From Isoetes taiwanensis (lineage: Eukaryota; Streptophyta; Lycopodiopsida; Isoetales; Isoetaceae): DNA of 64,000 nt. Numbering within the stretch: the stretch's first letter is position 1; the number at the start of each line of letters is the position of its first letter. Positions 34,936 to 47,445 of this stretch are shown one piece after another. A program made the translations under genes and the position numbers. The notes below the pieces were generated by a model. The model made no database searches. It saw only the letters and a list, made by a program, of their open reading frames with translations, and was not told the DNA's origin. The stretch covers positions 14,522,902 through 14,586,901 of the forward strand of contig JAJEKV010000006.1 in NCBI GenBank assembly GCA_021234155.1. Reading direction: 5' to 3'.

Positions 34936-37731
34936 CTAGTAATTGTGCCCAGCGTTGCTGGGCATAAGTTGGGAGCCTAAACACGTTTTGGTCGCAATGA
35001 GAAATGCATGCAGTAATAATCCAACCGTAATAAATTTTTTTCGAAGGTTTAACAATGTTTGTAAGGAACCTAGCTCCTTGATGTTAGATAATGTTGCATC
35101 AGTATCTCTGAGAGCTTTGAGTAGAACAATCTTGTGTTTGTTCATAACAATTTTGAGATCTGCTATTTTTTTCTGTAGGTCCTGTTGGTTGATGTTCTTA
35201 ACTGCTACTATGTTCCTAAATTCCATTGGCATTTACAACAAAAAGGAAAAGATGTGTGTTTTTGTGACTTTTTTTCTTGTTGCACATAGTGTCTACACTT
35301 GGGTTATCAAATGCTACTTGGGTTGTCTGCAATGCACTAAGTGTTTAGTATCTCTAGCACTAACATTGTGAAGGTAACATTGCCAAATACGCAATGCACT
35401 AAGTGTTTTGTATCTCTAGCACTAACATTGTAAAAGTAACATTGCCAATTTATAAGTTGTCACCAACATTGTAAAAGTAACATTGCCAACTTTAACATTG
35501 CCAATTTATAAGTTGTCAGTGTTATTGTGACAGTGATGTAGTGCACGATTCCTTGTGCATAGTTTTCCCAATTCCTTGTGCATGGTTTTCCCAACTGTCG
35601 TAAGTTCCTATTAACATTGTGTACCTTTCAAAGTTTAATATATATTGCAGATATACGTGATTTCACGTTGTGATTGCAACATTCCACACAAAATAAGGGC
35701 AGCATATTTGTTTCCCATTAAGCCAAGTGCTCTCCTTATGATTGCAACATTCCACACAAAATAAGGGCAGCATATTTGTTGCCCATTAAACCAAGTGCTC
35801 TCCTTACTCCGTAAAACCATCTTAAATTATAATTTACTATTGTGCTTCTGAAGAAGTTGGACTTGGCAAGTCACTCAAGAACAGAGAGCTAGTGGTATAA
35901 TTCTTAAAAGGGGCCCGGATGGCGGAAAGAGATAAATTATGCATGAGATTTATAGCTGGTAGTCATTAACTGCCGGATAGAGGCTAGAGGCTCTGCTAAA
36001 CAGATGCAGAATTTCCAAAATAGTCAAAAGGAGGCATTCCAGGAGGCGTTAAAGGTTCGTGTATTGGAGTTAGAACAGGATGATTGCAACATATTTACAT
36101 GAGAAGTAGTATTTTCCACCCTTTATACTCAGATTTTCTCTAGCACCAGATAGCAAATGAGCATTTCCTGTGAAACCACATTTTCCACCATTGAAGTCTA
36201 GTTCTAGACAAAAACCCAATTGTTAGAAACGATAAATACAAAATGTGAAAAGAACTTACCTACTTTATTAAGCTCCACAGGATAATTTTGTTCTCTGTTT
36301 CGTAAGGCCTAATTATTAAAATCCATGAATATATAACTTAGGTTGCTTGCTCAAAGTTACCGCTTTTGCATTTCTTCGCCTACCAGCTCCGGGATCCTTC
36401 TTTTCAAAGCACTCCTTTAGAAGGCAATATGCTATGTTCCTAGATATTGATGTCCCTTTGCTTTTCCATGATCTCAACAACTTGAAGTCCTTTTGCTTTA
36501 GTTCTATTCTATTCTATTCTCAATGAATTCCCCAAAGATTTTCTACACATGCTAAGGATCCCGCCATCCCGGCGGATAAGAGAAGTGTCAAGGATTAATT
36601 AGCCTCAAAATCATGGAGAATGAGGCAAGAATAATACCTCGCATACCATGTTTGCCAAGATCCGGGATGGCCTTTCGACAATAAAAGGAGCCCATATGGT
36701 CAGCTAGAAGTATGACAATAGATTGTTAAACAATAAGTTGCAGAACTAAAAACAGAAGACCTCATTTGAAAGTGTTTAGAAATGCCTATATACATGTCAA
36801 AAGGCAGCAGAGACAGACAAATAATGCTGGATCTACCAAAACATTTTGTTTCAATAGAAGGCAAAAGTAACCATGGAGAGGTAATTTGTTGTTGATGCTA
36901 GCTCCAAAGCAAGATCCTACTCTAAATCAAGTTCAATAATCAACCACCCTGGTCAGATTGGACACTTATATCAATCTTTGTCTGCCTCTGCACAATTGTC
37001 ATGGTTGTAAATGAACTCTAGCAATTTTATCTTGTCATAGATCCAAATGATAATAACGTTCAGCAAACATACAGAAGTTAAACTCATGCCTAATGAAGAT
37101 TAAACCCTAGGCTAACAGAGAATGCACCTTAGAAGCCAACGCAGCAACTCGTCGCCTTACAGTTGTGAGAGACATCTGCTAGAAAGCCATTCAGGCATGA
37201 AATCGGCCCTGTGGATTTAGATATGAATCATCAAGAGTGTGTGCCATCCCAAGCTCCATTCGAATCCTGTGGAGCCGAACTTGAAGAAGCGAAAGGTGCT
37301 TTAGAGAGGATAGTGACGCCGAGCTTTGCCGCGATGGGTGTTGCAGACCTTGGCCTGCTCTTCCATCACTAAAGAACCCCTAAATCACTAAAGCAAGAAG
37401 AAAAGGGCTATCTGGACTGTCCAAAATTTCAACCAAATCTTGAAACAGAGAGACGAAGACCATCCCAGCATAAAATCTGAACACAGATCTTCTACATCAG
37501 AGCATAAATCTACTGAAGAAGCTGTCGAACCTAGCAGTGCCGTTCCACCTGTGGCGTGCATGTGGATACCACTGGAGGAATGCAGCAGGCGCCATAGGCC
37601 CCCTCGCGAACCCTAAAAAAAACTCAAAACTTTGTGACGTGGCATCATCATCGCCATTGGTTTGGTCGAATCTGGGCCGTTAAAATTAGGGCTGGGTCCA
37701 ACACTTACACAATAACATTATAATATAAGAT
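34936..37731 (-). mobile_element. Helitron C, complete ends, non-autonomous
   Basis: The minus-strand 5' end is TCTTATATTATAATG at 37731 (host T at 37732). The 3' end is hairpin GCCCAGCAACGCTGGGC, spacer, CTAG at 34936 (host A at 34935). It is 2,796 bp. The subterminal AATTAGGGCTGGGTCCAACA (plus strand) matches Helitron B. No Rep/helicase. Near the 3' end the minus strand reads NINQQDLQKKIADLKIVMNK and HKIVLLKALRDTDATLSNIK (35232-35050), coiled-coil-like and possibly captured. The stretch at 37.1-37.6 kb is more GC-rich and exon-like but unassigned. Confidence 0.85.
35325..35800. repeat. Tandem duplications inside Helitron C
   Basis: AATGCACTAAGTGTTT with TATCTCTAGCACTAACATTG occurs twice. 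GTAACATTGCCAA recurs three times nearby. A 68-bp unit with CATTCCACACAAAATAAGGG is repeated at about 35678 and 35742. Confidence 0.9.
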
Positions 37732-37805
37732 ATTGAACTTACAATAGAAATTTACCTTATTTCCTCTAAGTCTGATAAAAATTTCAGGATCTAGACTATC
37801 GTCAC

Positions 37806-38187
37806 TTCTTTGCGTACCCACTTGCCCATGAAAAGGTGCAGACTCATTGCCTCCATTCGCACAGGGGCACATCATCTTTGAATTGAGACGGGCAAATGGA
37901 TTGGTGAACCACGCCAGGACAGGCTCTGTCAATGCTGCCAAATGGGAGTCATTGAGGATGAATCTCATACCCTTCAAAGTTGCCCAACATATGATCAAAT
38001 CCGAATGCACTATGATGAGTTGGTCAGGCCTGGCAAGCCGCTACAGGTGACATTGAGCACGGCGTCCGTACGGGTGCTGGGATCATACCTTCAAGAGGTT
38101 ATGGACATGCGAGATTAGCTATGTCCTCGGCACACATATTGGTCTCAGTGGACGATAAAAATCATTCTTATTCTTATTCTTCAAGCA
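37806..38187 (+). mobile_element. 5'-truncated LINE, 3' end
   Basis: CTCATTGCCTCCATTCGCAC up to CCCAACATATGATCAAATCC aligns with 43157-43300 of the large LINE. It then ends CACACATATTGGTCTCAGTG, GACGATAAAAAT and a short (TTCTTA)n. A frame of about 67 residues (LRRANGLVNHARTGSVNAAK) is a remnant of the C-terminal region. Confidence 0.8.
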
Positions 38188-38945
38188 AGAACTAATATGT
38201 AATGATAGTGAAGTTCATCTCTTACAGAAGCAACATAGTTGGAATCAAAAGGAAAGAAAAATTTCAACATATTGAAGATTATTCTATAATAGCACATGCA
38301 TAACACCACCTGAGAAAATATCCAATATAGAAGGGAAAAATTGCATCAACGAATCATGACAATTATGAAAGAACATGGAGACCCATAGTATGACATTACC
38401 TGTTAGTACTATGACATTTGAACAAACAATTATTATAGCACCATCATTTTGGCGTAGCCATTACACTGAACTGGAGGACCAGACATGTTCATGCATTAAG
38501 AAAATACATCAAGAAATGCATTACATATTCAAGCCTAACTTACTAACCTTGGCATGATGCCATTAGAGAATCATATGTTTAAATTTGGATGCCAATGGAT
38601 TGTGTTCTCCTTTATATTTCAACTACTGAGATCAAACCCCCCATTCTTTCGATCCCTAATATAAACAATCTATAGATGTGAATATAGTTAGACTTTAAAT
38701 AAAATCACATATAAATTGCATTGAATTGAATTGTTTTTTGTAGTTAGCAACCTTGAGCAAAAAGGGCTCAAAATGTTCTAAATGTTAAGCAGAGACCTTA
38801 CAAAATTAAGAAAAGATAGTCAGGACAAAGCTTCGACCAAATCAATAAGAAATATATTTATTATAGGAATATAACACCGACCATAGATGAATATTAGCGA
38901 TTTCTGATCCTTATGGAATTTGACGAACAAAACATCAATGCCTCA
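38188..38945. other. No recognisable gene
   Basis: AT-rich with nothing recognised. Confidence 0.4.
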
Positions 38946-40080
38946 ATTTTTTATTTTTTTATTTTTTTGAAGGACGTCAATCTGTATTCAATATCCCAAG
39001 AAAGTACATGTATAATTGTAGAGATAGGAATAAAATCTCAGCAGATAAAGGTAATCCACTGAGTGGAGCAACCCACTTATGCATGAGATGATATACCCAA
39101 AAATTCCTCAAGAACCAAGTGTTTTTTCTCAGGAGCAAGCTGCGAATATAAGTACGCTTTTATCAATCTATCTTATGCCTCATAAAGAACTTGGTCAGCA
39201 TAAATTGTTAAGCCCTTGAAGATACACCGCCGCCGCCTTTTACAGATAGACCACACCAACCAACCTGATGTTAAATGAAAAGCTTGCAGCTGCACCCTGT
39301 TCTAAGTGGAGGGATAGGGGGGATAGATAGCACGAAGCACCTACTGGCTAGTCAAGACCACATGAAAAAGAGACTACAACCACGACCAAACTGGCTAAAC
39401 TTGGTTGCAGAGAAAAAAACAATGCTTGAGAGTCTCAGGTTGCCGCTTACACAATGGGCAAAAGTTCTGAAATATTGGAGCAAACTTATGGACCAGCACA
39501 TGAACCCACAGACATCTATAAAGGATCTGCCACCACAAGGTAGAAACTTTGGTATGTAGCAATTTATCCCAAGCCTAAGACCATATTCGCTTCCTCTGAG
39601 GAGGGGGAAGATGGGGCTGCCAACAAGGGGGACAATGTCAACGTCCACCAGCTTCTGATATAAAGAATGCACAAGACATTGTGCATTAACAATTTGGGGA
39701 CCAATCCAAATAGGCATATCAGCTGGTTGGAAGGGAGTGGCTGGCAGAATATTAGCCACATGTTGCTAAATAGGTCTGTCCCATCGAGGTAGCATGAACT
39801 TAGTCTGAAAAGCATCTCACGGCAACATACCAAAGCATCAACTGTGAAAATGTCATCAAGCCTCCAACACCGCTGAGTCAATGGATGTACCATAAGCAGG
39901 CAGAGGCATATGATTATTGAGAGGAATAAACCAGCATGGATTGATTTGAAACAAGGATTGATTTGAAACAAGGCTCGAACTATCTTCCAAGAATCAAATA
40001 GGCCCTTTATGAAGGGGGGAGCATTAGGATATGGGCGAAACTGAAAAAAGAGACACCAAGGAAGCAACGTCATTGGCTCA
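38946..40080 (-). mobile_element. L1-type LINE 3' fragment (post-RT region)
   Basis: A second LINE lineage. On the minus strand, fragments in changing frames include IWIGPQIVNAQCLVHSLYQK, GGRSFIDVCGFMCWSISLLQ and CPLCKRQPETLKHCFFSATK. The last is the CxxC...ET..H...C pattern of the zf-RVT domain found after the reverse transcriptase in plant L1 elements. The element ends in an A-rich tail (CGTCCTTCAAAAAAATAAAA on the minus strand, 38974-38950). It is 5'-truncated and decayed. Confidence 0.7.
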
Positions 40081-40454
40081 ATTTATTTGTGAGGAAAGAA
40101 ATAACAGCTGACATTATCATTCCGGAAGTATAATAATAAAAACAATCAAACTCTAAATCCTTCGTGCTGCTATAGAATGACGTTGTATGTGTTGGTATGC
40201 ATAACTCTTCAGATAGTTCATTTCTAGCGCAATCCTCTAGCGGAACATGCTTTTCTGATAGTCCACAAAAAAGGTACCTCTCCTTATGTGACAGTGAAAA
40301 CAATGTTAGCTTCTTCCCTCAAATGGAAATGCATGAATAATATAAAGACAATTTATATACTTCAGCATATTCTTGCAGCAAAGTCACTATCTTAGATCTT
40401 TCAATATCATAATCTACAGACTGTCCTTTTTCTTCTTCTTCCTTCCAGAAGACA
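40081..40454 (-). other. Exon-like minus-strand scraps
   Basis: The minus strand reads QSVDYDIERSKIVTLLQEYA (near 40380-40420) and, further on, LSEKHVPLEDCARNELSEEL (40200-40270). They are protein-like and could be two exons of a host gene interrupted by the LINE at 40455. Family not recognised. Confidence 0.35.
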
Positions 40455-43400
40455 GACAGACACAACCGGTACTTGTGGGTTCGTGTGCATAATACCAGTG
40501 GCAACCCTCTTTTTCTGGCCGCCTGTTATTTCCCTCACGCAGAGAGCACCTTCTATCGCAGCCACCCCGATGCGGACATGATGGACCCTTATGTCGATCT
40601 ATATGATGACATACAGCAGCACAAGCAGTTGGGTAGGGACGTCCTTCTTGGGGATTTCAATGCACAGACAGGAGTAGAGCAACCCATGAGACTTGACCCC
40701 CTCGCTGACGATGTCCTGCAGCTACGTCCCGCAGAAGCAACATGGCCACGAGGATCCGATGACAGCCAGGTCACTCGCTTTGTCAGACAGTTGCTCCTGC
40801 TATGTGGTATTTTTGACTTGATAATTTGCAATGGCCTGTCACAAAGGGCCCGCTTCGCAAGTGCACATGCGCATGGGATAATCGTGGGGAGGGTCTAGTG
40901 TGGTGGACTATGTGCTCGTAGTTGCGCAAGATATGCATCTCATCAGTCGTTTCCACCGATAGTCGGGATGAGGAGGTCGACTCAGATCACCTCCCACTTT
41001 ATTTGGACATGGTTTGGCAAGCCGCCAGAACCCCCACTATGCCAGCACCTCGCCATCCTCAGTTGCAACTAGATTATGAGCGGGCGAGGGACTACGCCGA
41101 GATGCTCATGGATGCCCTCGCCGCAATTCTCGCGGACCCCACACTAGAGCAAATGAACGCATGGTTGACTTCGCTATTACGGGATGCGCCAGACAGTGCT
41201 TTGGCAGATCCCCAAGTCGCCGCCAGGGGTCAGCAACATTTCCGCAGAACCGATGGTTTGATGCGAGTGTAAAGAACATAGCGCCCGGCTCCGCCATATT
41301 CGGATCCGTGTACCCGCTTGCGGGCCACCACCGCGTGTCGCGCCCATCCGAAGGAGACAAAGGCGCGGTACCTTACCGTGCATCGGGGGAGATGTTCGCC
41401 TGGGCGGATACTCATCCTCGAACCTTTTGGCGCAGAGTGCTTCAAGGCCAGCCCGGCCTACAGGGGACATCACACCCGGGCGGTGGGAACAAGATTTGCA
41501 AAGCAGCTCTATGACCCACCAGGGACGCGTACGCCCATACCCCCACAGATGGCCCCCCCATTGGTTCTCGCGGAGGAGGATGTTGTGGAGGGCCCGCAAC
41601 GGGTGGCTAATGGGAAGGCAAAATGACCTCGATGGTATGCGTGCCGAAGTTACTCAAATGGGCGGGGCAAATGGCCGGGTGCCGATCCTCACTACCCCGC
41701 TCAACGAGCATTGCAGAAGGTTTCCCCGACAATGGACCACAAGCGAGGGTTGTCCCCATTCACAAGGCGGGCGACCCACACTATCCGGCCCGATTCTTTC
41801 GGACGATCATGGTCGGCCAAGATTTGCCAAACCGGGTGGCATTCTCGAATAGCGCTTGACCCGCCGGGCGTAGGCAGAGATGTCGCGAGCCCTCACACAA
41901 GCAGGCTTTAGACCCCGCCACTCAACGATTGACCATATCTTTACATCGGGCGGGCACCGATTGAAGACAACCGGAACCATAGGCGGGACTTGTATTGCCG
42001 CTTTGTGGACTTCGCTGGCGCTTTTGATACGGTCCCCGAAAAAAGCTATGGGCTAGACAACAAACTTGGGCTGCCGCCGTCAGCGTAATGCCATATACAG
42101 TATGTATGAGAGTTGTTTTGGCAGGGGATGCACCGACGGGCCAAGCATTCACCAGTAGTATCGGGTCCCAAGCAAGGGCTGCCCCTCTCACCAACACTTT
42201 TGGCCTCTACATTGATCGGTTAGAACCCCGGCTTACCGAGCATGGGGATGGCATACGCCTTTTGCACCAAGTCATCCACCACTCATCTATCGCGACGATG
42301 TTGACCTTCCGCCCACACCCCGAAGCTATGCAATCTCATCTAGATGCCCCGACACACATCTCCGCTGCGCACATGTCGTGAATCGCCAAGACCGTGGTGG
42401 TCCTCATATCCTCTTCACGCCACCCCACGCCTCTTGCACTCACATATCGAGGGACAACCAGAGGTCACGCCCACCTACAAGTACCTAGGGGTGGAGTTCC
42501 CCTCCTCGCCTGCTGGGAGGCGCCCATCCACTTGCGGGTGACAAAGAAGGCTAGAAAGCCGCTTTATGCCATGCAGACATCAAATACCGTGCGAGCTCTA
42601 TGATTGGGGCCATCAACACATCCTTTTGCACCGGTCGAGCCCGCGGCTTCAGACGGGTCGAGGTTTGGGGCCCTGGCCGCCTCTTTGGCGACCGGAATGA
42701 CTTAGAGCAGTGCGTATACATTTTGGCATGGGCACTTGGGGTGAAACCTTCACCCCCTATCGATTCTCGCCGCAGAAAATCGATTCTTTACCGCCTGGCA
42801 GCCCTTGATAGACACATCGCCTATTTTCGAGAAAGTGGTTAATGTGGGTGATGCTCGGCCGCGACCGGCTTTACGCCAGGGGCAATGGGCCCGCAGCCGC
42901 CTTCGGGGCCTTGTTGGAGGGATAAGAGAGATCAGTGGTTTGCCGATGGAACGTCGCAGAGCACAGTGCATGCGTGGACACAGAGGCCGATCGTGATACT
43001 GCGGGGAGTACCGGGCGCTTTGCTTCCTTGGCAAGGTCTGGGACCCCGGCGCTCTAGTTCAGGTCAAAACGGCCCATTACAAGGAGCACATCAACCCGTG
43101 TTAGCCTGGGCCCGCAGCTCTACCTGCGTTCCCAGTACCCTCGAAAAGCGCACTCATTGCCTCCATTCGCACAGGTGCCTACCATCTTCGCATCGAGAGG
43201 GGCAGGTGGATTGGGGAGCCCCGCCAGGAGAGGCTTTGTCAGTGCTGTCAAACGGGTGTCATTGAGGATGAGTCTCACACTTTCCAGAGTTGCCTAGCAT
43301 TCAGTCAGATCCGGGCCAGATACGCTCCCTTACTATGGCCGGACTTGCCCCTACATTTGCTGATGAACACACCGTCACTACGTGCTCTGGGGTCATACAT

Positions 43401-43691
43401 TCAGGAGGTACTAGATCTGCGAGCTCACCTTTGCCCCTGCCTGGCTGCCCGCTGATCAGGCACTACGGGTGCAGTGCATGAGTGTATATATTTCGGTGTT
43501 TTTGCATTCTGTATATTAGAACAGTTTGTCAGCAGGCTGATTGCTGCCACGGTTTTTCCCTCGAAAACCCTTCGGGGCGGGGGTTTTTTAATCCGGGCAG
43601 TAATCTGCTTGCTGCGCTTTTGTATTGGGTCCCATAGACCGATTGGTCTCCTTGGACGATAAAAATACCTTCCTTCCTTCCTTCCTTCCTT
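40455..43691 (+). mobile_element. APE-type LINE: endonuclease plus reverse transcriptase, decayed
   Basis: The longest LINE copy. The endonuclease part has LLGDFNAQTG (about 40650), VVDYVLVAQDMHLISRF (40897 on) and DSDHLPLYLD (about 40978), the usual GDFN and SDH signatures. The RT part has HKAGDPHYPARFFRTIMVGQ (41760 on), a CCFVDFAGAFDTVP-like motif A (about 42000) and GCPSHQHFWPLH-like text for the KQGCPLSP block (42175). The YADD motif is not readable. It lacks the 5' third (no ORF1, first endonuclease motifs absent) and has many frameshifts. The 3' UTR carries the conserved hairpin block (43549-43593), GGGTCCCATAGACC, ATTGGTCTCCTTGGACGATA and a (CCTT)n tail at 43671-43691. It is more GC-rich than its surroundings. 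Confidence 0.85.
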
Positions 43692-44560
43692 AGAAGGATA
43701 CCGTATTGAAAAATAACGAACTTGTCAAAACCCATAGTATAACAATCAAAACTTTACTAATACATGTAGGGCAACCACAGACCTCTTCGATTCTGAAGAA
43801 TACAAGCTTTTCAAAAATAACCACAAATTATGTTGAAGAAATAATCCCACAAATGTAGATCTTACAACTTCCAGATAGTGAAAAATAATTGCACTATCCT
43901 ATGCTTCTGCATTTATTTGTATCGCCTCATCTTAACATCCCATGCTTCCGGCATGCAATGGACACAACATTCCAAAAAGGACCTGTATGTTTAGTGCATT
44001 GTTTTTGAGACATCTTAAGTACGATATTGCAAGGACCAAATCTGAAACCTGCAACACAATGATTCGTAAATTAGATATATGGAAGACACATTCTCTAACA
44101 ACACAAATTAGAGCATAATATCTTCCGATATGAAGCTACATATTCTAAACGAGATGCAACCTGGACTACCTTGGTCGTTGGATCCGTCGATCCTACGGCC
44201 CAAAATGTATGTTGGGGCCACTTCGTTTCGATTATGGTCATTCCTAATTGGGGGTGTCTATGACTTTGGAATACGGAATACAAGTTCGACTAAGATTTTC
44301 AAATATGGAATAGAGGGACTCGAACCTCTATACGACTTTGCCTAAGGTTTTAGAATATGATATACGAGGCCTCGAACCTCTACCAAGCAAGAAAGAAATA
44401 ACAATCTTGTAAAGTTATTTATGTTTAATATGAAAATGGCATATTTCTTGTTTCCTTTAGAAAAATCTAGATAAAAACTCTAAAGCACCTTTATGTTTTG
44501 CTAAAATTGCCAAAATACCCCTAGTTTTTAGGGTATATCAGTAGAAATGACCATAAGTTG
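43692..44560. other. No gene; two tRNA-like B boxes
   Basis: AT-rich. GAGGGACTCGAACCTCTA at 44309 and GAGGCCTCGAACCTCTACC at 44366 read on the minus strand as B-box-like GGTTCGAG motifs, but no tRNA fold or A box was found. Confidence 0.4.
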
Positions 44561-44569
44561 CACTTGTTC

Positions 44570-45525
44570 AGGATCTTGGTGGAGGCCATTCTTCTATACA
44601 GGGCTGAGGTCTGGGTCAGTGATATCCCTTACCATCATGAATGACTTGCAGATGGTGTAGACTGGCTTGCTAGCATGAGCACTTGGGGTAAAATTCACGG
44701 TCCCATATCAGATCCTTCTACAGAAGACAAGTCTCTTGCCTCTCATCTACTTTCAGAAGATGGTCAGTATGGCCAATGCTCGTCTTTTCAACATTGATTA
44801 CACCATGGCAATGGGTCCGCAATGCTTGAAAGTTTACTGGAAGGAAAAATGAGCCAAATGGTTGTCTCCATGGAATGTGCAGGAGCATAGGTGCATATAT
44901 GTACAAACTGAAGAAGGTCATCATGGCTTAAGGCAATACCTCAACCTTTGCTTCCCTAGCAAGCTTTGGGATGTTGATACCTTGGAACAAGTCAAGATAA
45001 TACACTACCAGCCAAATAAATCCCAGGTCCACAATGCCACCTGTGTACACATTTGCCTATAAAGAAGTGCAAACAGATAGCTCCATTCGCACATCTATGT
45101 GTATCGCCTCAGAATTGAGATATGCATATGGATCCGGAAGGCAACATTCTTTGTCAATATTGCTAGTTGGGAGTTATTGGGGATAAGTGCCATACTCTTC
45201 AGAACTGCCTGGCATTTGACCATATTCGAGCATGCTATACTGAGTGATCCCATCTAACCAACTGCTCCACTTGATATTGGACATGATTTTTGTGGGATTA
45301 TTGGGATTGTCTCTTCAAGAAGTGATGGATATGCATACTCAACTATGTCCTCAGACACAATTTTGAAATGTACCATTATATAGTTTATCAATATGCTTAT
45401 TACTATCAAGGTTTTTCCCCTGAAATCCCTTTGACGCAGGGGTTTTTTAATCCTGATAGTAAGATGTTTTTGTGCTCTTTGATTGGGCCCATCGGTCTTC
45501 ATAAACCATAAAAACTATGTTGGTT
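44570..45525 (+). mobile_element. 5'-truncated LINE of the same family
   Basis: 44590-45240 follows 42650-43320 of the large copy at low identity (GAGCACTTGGGGT; GCTTTGGGATGTTGATACC; CTCCATTCGCACAT). The hairpin block CCTGAAATCCCTTTGACGCAG follows at 45418. The end is GGGCCCATCGGTCTTCATAA, ACCATAAAAAC and a T run. Confidence 0.8.
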
Positions 45526-46220
45526 TTTTTTTTACCTAACTTTCCACTGGATTCGAATGGCACAACATTTTTTTCAATTGCTAACGGACTTGGGCGTGTC
45601 ACTCTATTATGAATGATTCATGTGTCTATGCCAATAGGTCAAAGGGTTAGCATTAAACCTGCTACAAACACAATCAAAACTAAAACAGAAAACTTGTTTG
45701 TAGGCCGTCCAACTTCTAGGCCAAATCCCCAATTTAGGGTGCAATGCATTACTTACTTACACCAAAACCTTATAATATAAGATAGAAGGATGACTTTGAG
45801 AAGTGATAGTTTCCTGATCACTACACAACTTTGAATTGGACGATCTTTATCTTGTTGGAAAGCACTTGAAGCCTAGTATCCAGATTGGGTTTGTTTGTTC
45901 ATAAATTCCCTATGGTCTAAGAGGTTTAAGATCTTTAGCCATATCAATTGGTATAAGAGATGAGTTTCTTTCTTTGGAGCTTGTGGGCAATGGTTCCATA
46001 TCTTACTCCGAGGAAATACTTTTCGAAGCATTTTTTAACTTTTATAGATGCGAGGAGCAACCTAAGGATTTAGGTATTGTGGCTTATAAGGTAAATAATA
46101 TTTTACACGATTTTGATTTGAATGAAAGTGTTTTAAAATGGTTTTTTTTTTAGGAGATATATTAGGAGGTTATTATGACTGCAACACAATAACCAGATCC
46201 TAAATATACTTTTTAGAGAT
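45526..46220. other. No gene; Helitron-type 5' terminus
   Basis: On the minus strand TCTTATATTATAAGG starts at 45782, followed by TAAGTAATGCATTGCACCC. This matches the 5' ends of Helitrons B and C. Its 3' partner was not identified. The rest is AT-rich and unassigned. Confidence 0.5.
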
Positions 46221-46430
46221 GTCTCTAGACTGTCATCCCAGGACCTTCTGGCGAAGAGTGCTTAGAAGGCCAGTGCCGCCTACAGGAAACATCACCTCCG
46301 GGCAGTGGAGGCAATATCTGCACCAGCTCTATAATCCCGAGGGTGCACATGCAACACTACCTTATAGCAGGGCCCAGAGCTGGAAATCACAGAGGTAGAG
46401 GTAGCGCAGGGGTTGCAACGAGTCCTTGTA
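46221..46430 (+). mobile_element. Internal LINE fragment
   Basis: GACTGTCATCCCAGGACCTT to AGCAGGGCCCAGAGC aligns with 41408-41560 of the large LINE (ACCTTTTGGCGCAGAGTGCT). It lacks both a 3' tail and a 5' end. Confidence 0.7.
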
Positions 46431-47056
46431 TAGAGGGGATTGGAAACCATTGCAAATCATAGGGTATTTGATTACAAATACAGTGCAACCAATCATTTCT
46501 AAGCGTATTTGCACTGGTCTCGCGCTGGATATACGGGAGCCGTAGGATTGGCAAATTCGACGGCTGCATTGGGTGTTGGGCGCGACGAGTGCGAATAAGC
46601 GAATAAGCATAAAAATGATTTTTTTTTTTTTTTGGGGAGGGAGGAGAGGGAAGATGAATATGGTGGGATAGACCATAGTCCAAAATATTTGATGGTTTCC
46701 AGTCGGAGAATGTATCCAACTTCAAGATGAAGGCCTCCACCTCTGTTTTTGCATCAAAATCTGTCGTTGATCATGTGGCCACCCCTAATCTCTTTGTAGA
46801 GACCCATTGCAGGAGTGCGCACACCCCTGAAATGAGCTGACATGTGTACTTCCAGATCAGCAAACAAATTAGAGCCCTACAAGTATTATATGCCTGCTTC
46901 TTGAAATGTGGCATCCTTGCTATGGAGTAGTTGTTAAATTCCATTAGTATATTAGATATGCACGAGGGCACCAATCCACATGGCCATCTATATTATTAAA
47001 ATTTCAAGCATTTCGTAAGAAATTATTCAGGAACTTTGCATATCGGGTCCCAAAAA
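46431..47056. other. No gene; possible Helitron 5' end
   Basis: A|TCTATATTATTAAAATTTCA at 46987 has the look of an Arabidopsis-type Helitron 5' end in plus orientation, but no 3' hairpin/CTRR was found downstream. A T run is at 46619-46634. Confidence 0.3.
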
Positions 47057-47445
47057 ATTTTAACTCAGCTTTGGCGGAATTGGACAGATGTTGTTCTATA
47101 GTTTTTTTCTGAGGGTTCTAGGGTTGCAGACAAAGCTAACCACCTATGCAGACTCCTGGATAAGGTCCATCAACATCCGCTTATATCCGACAAAGGCCTT
47201 ATTTGGTCCAAGCATCTAGGTTATTGAAAGATGGAGCAACCTATTGTTTCATTTTCGCCTTGAACCTGTTTAATTTTATCTATGCATTGCTGCTTTGAGT
47301 CAGTACATTTTAATTTGCAAGCTCGAAACTCAACATACACGCCGTGTGAATTTGCAAAGATGTATCAAGCGCACCGCTTAGAAAAGAGGTACATTCTACT
47401 GCACCAAGAAGCGCCACATATTCATCATGATGCTATGGTAAGGAA
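47057..47445 (+). repeat. Segment A, copy 1
   Basis: Runs from AACTCAGCTTTGGCGGAATT to TTCATCATGATGCTATGGTA. It contains a protein-like frame, QLEKRYILLHQEAPHIHHDA in the later copies (HRLEKRY here), that ends at GGTAAGGA, a good splice-donor context. Family unknown. Other copies: 49209-49377 plus 61264-61480, and 63391-63860. Confidence 0.8.

Noticed and set aside
44309-44390. Two GGTTCGAG-type B boxes considered as tRNA genes
   Set aside because: No A box, acceptor stem or cloverleaf could be drawn; at most tRNA-derived debris.
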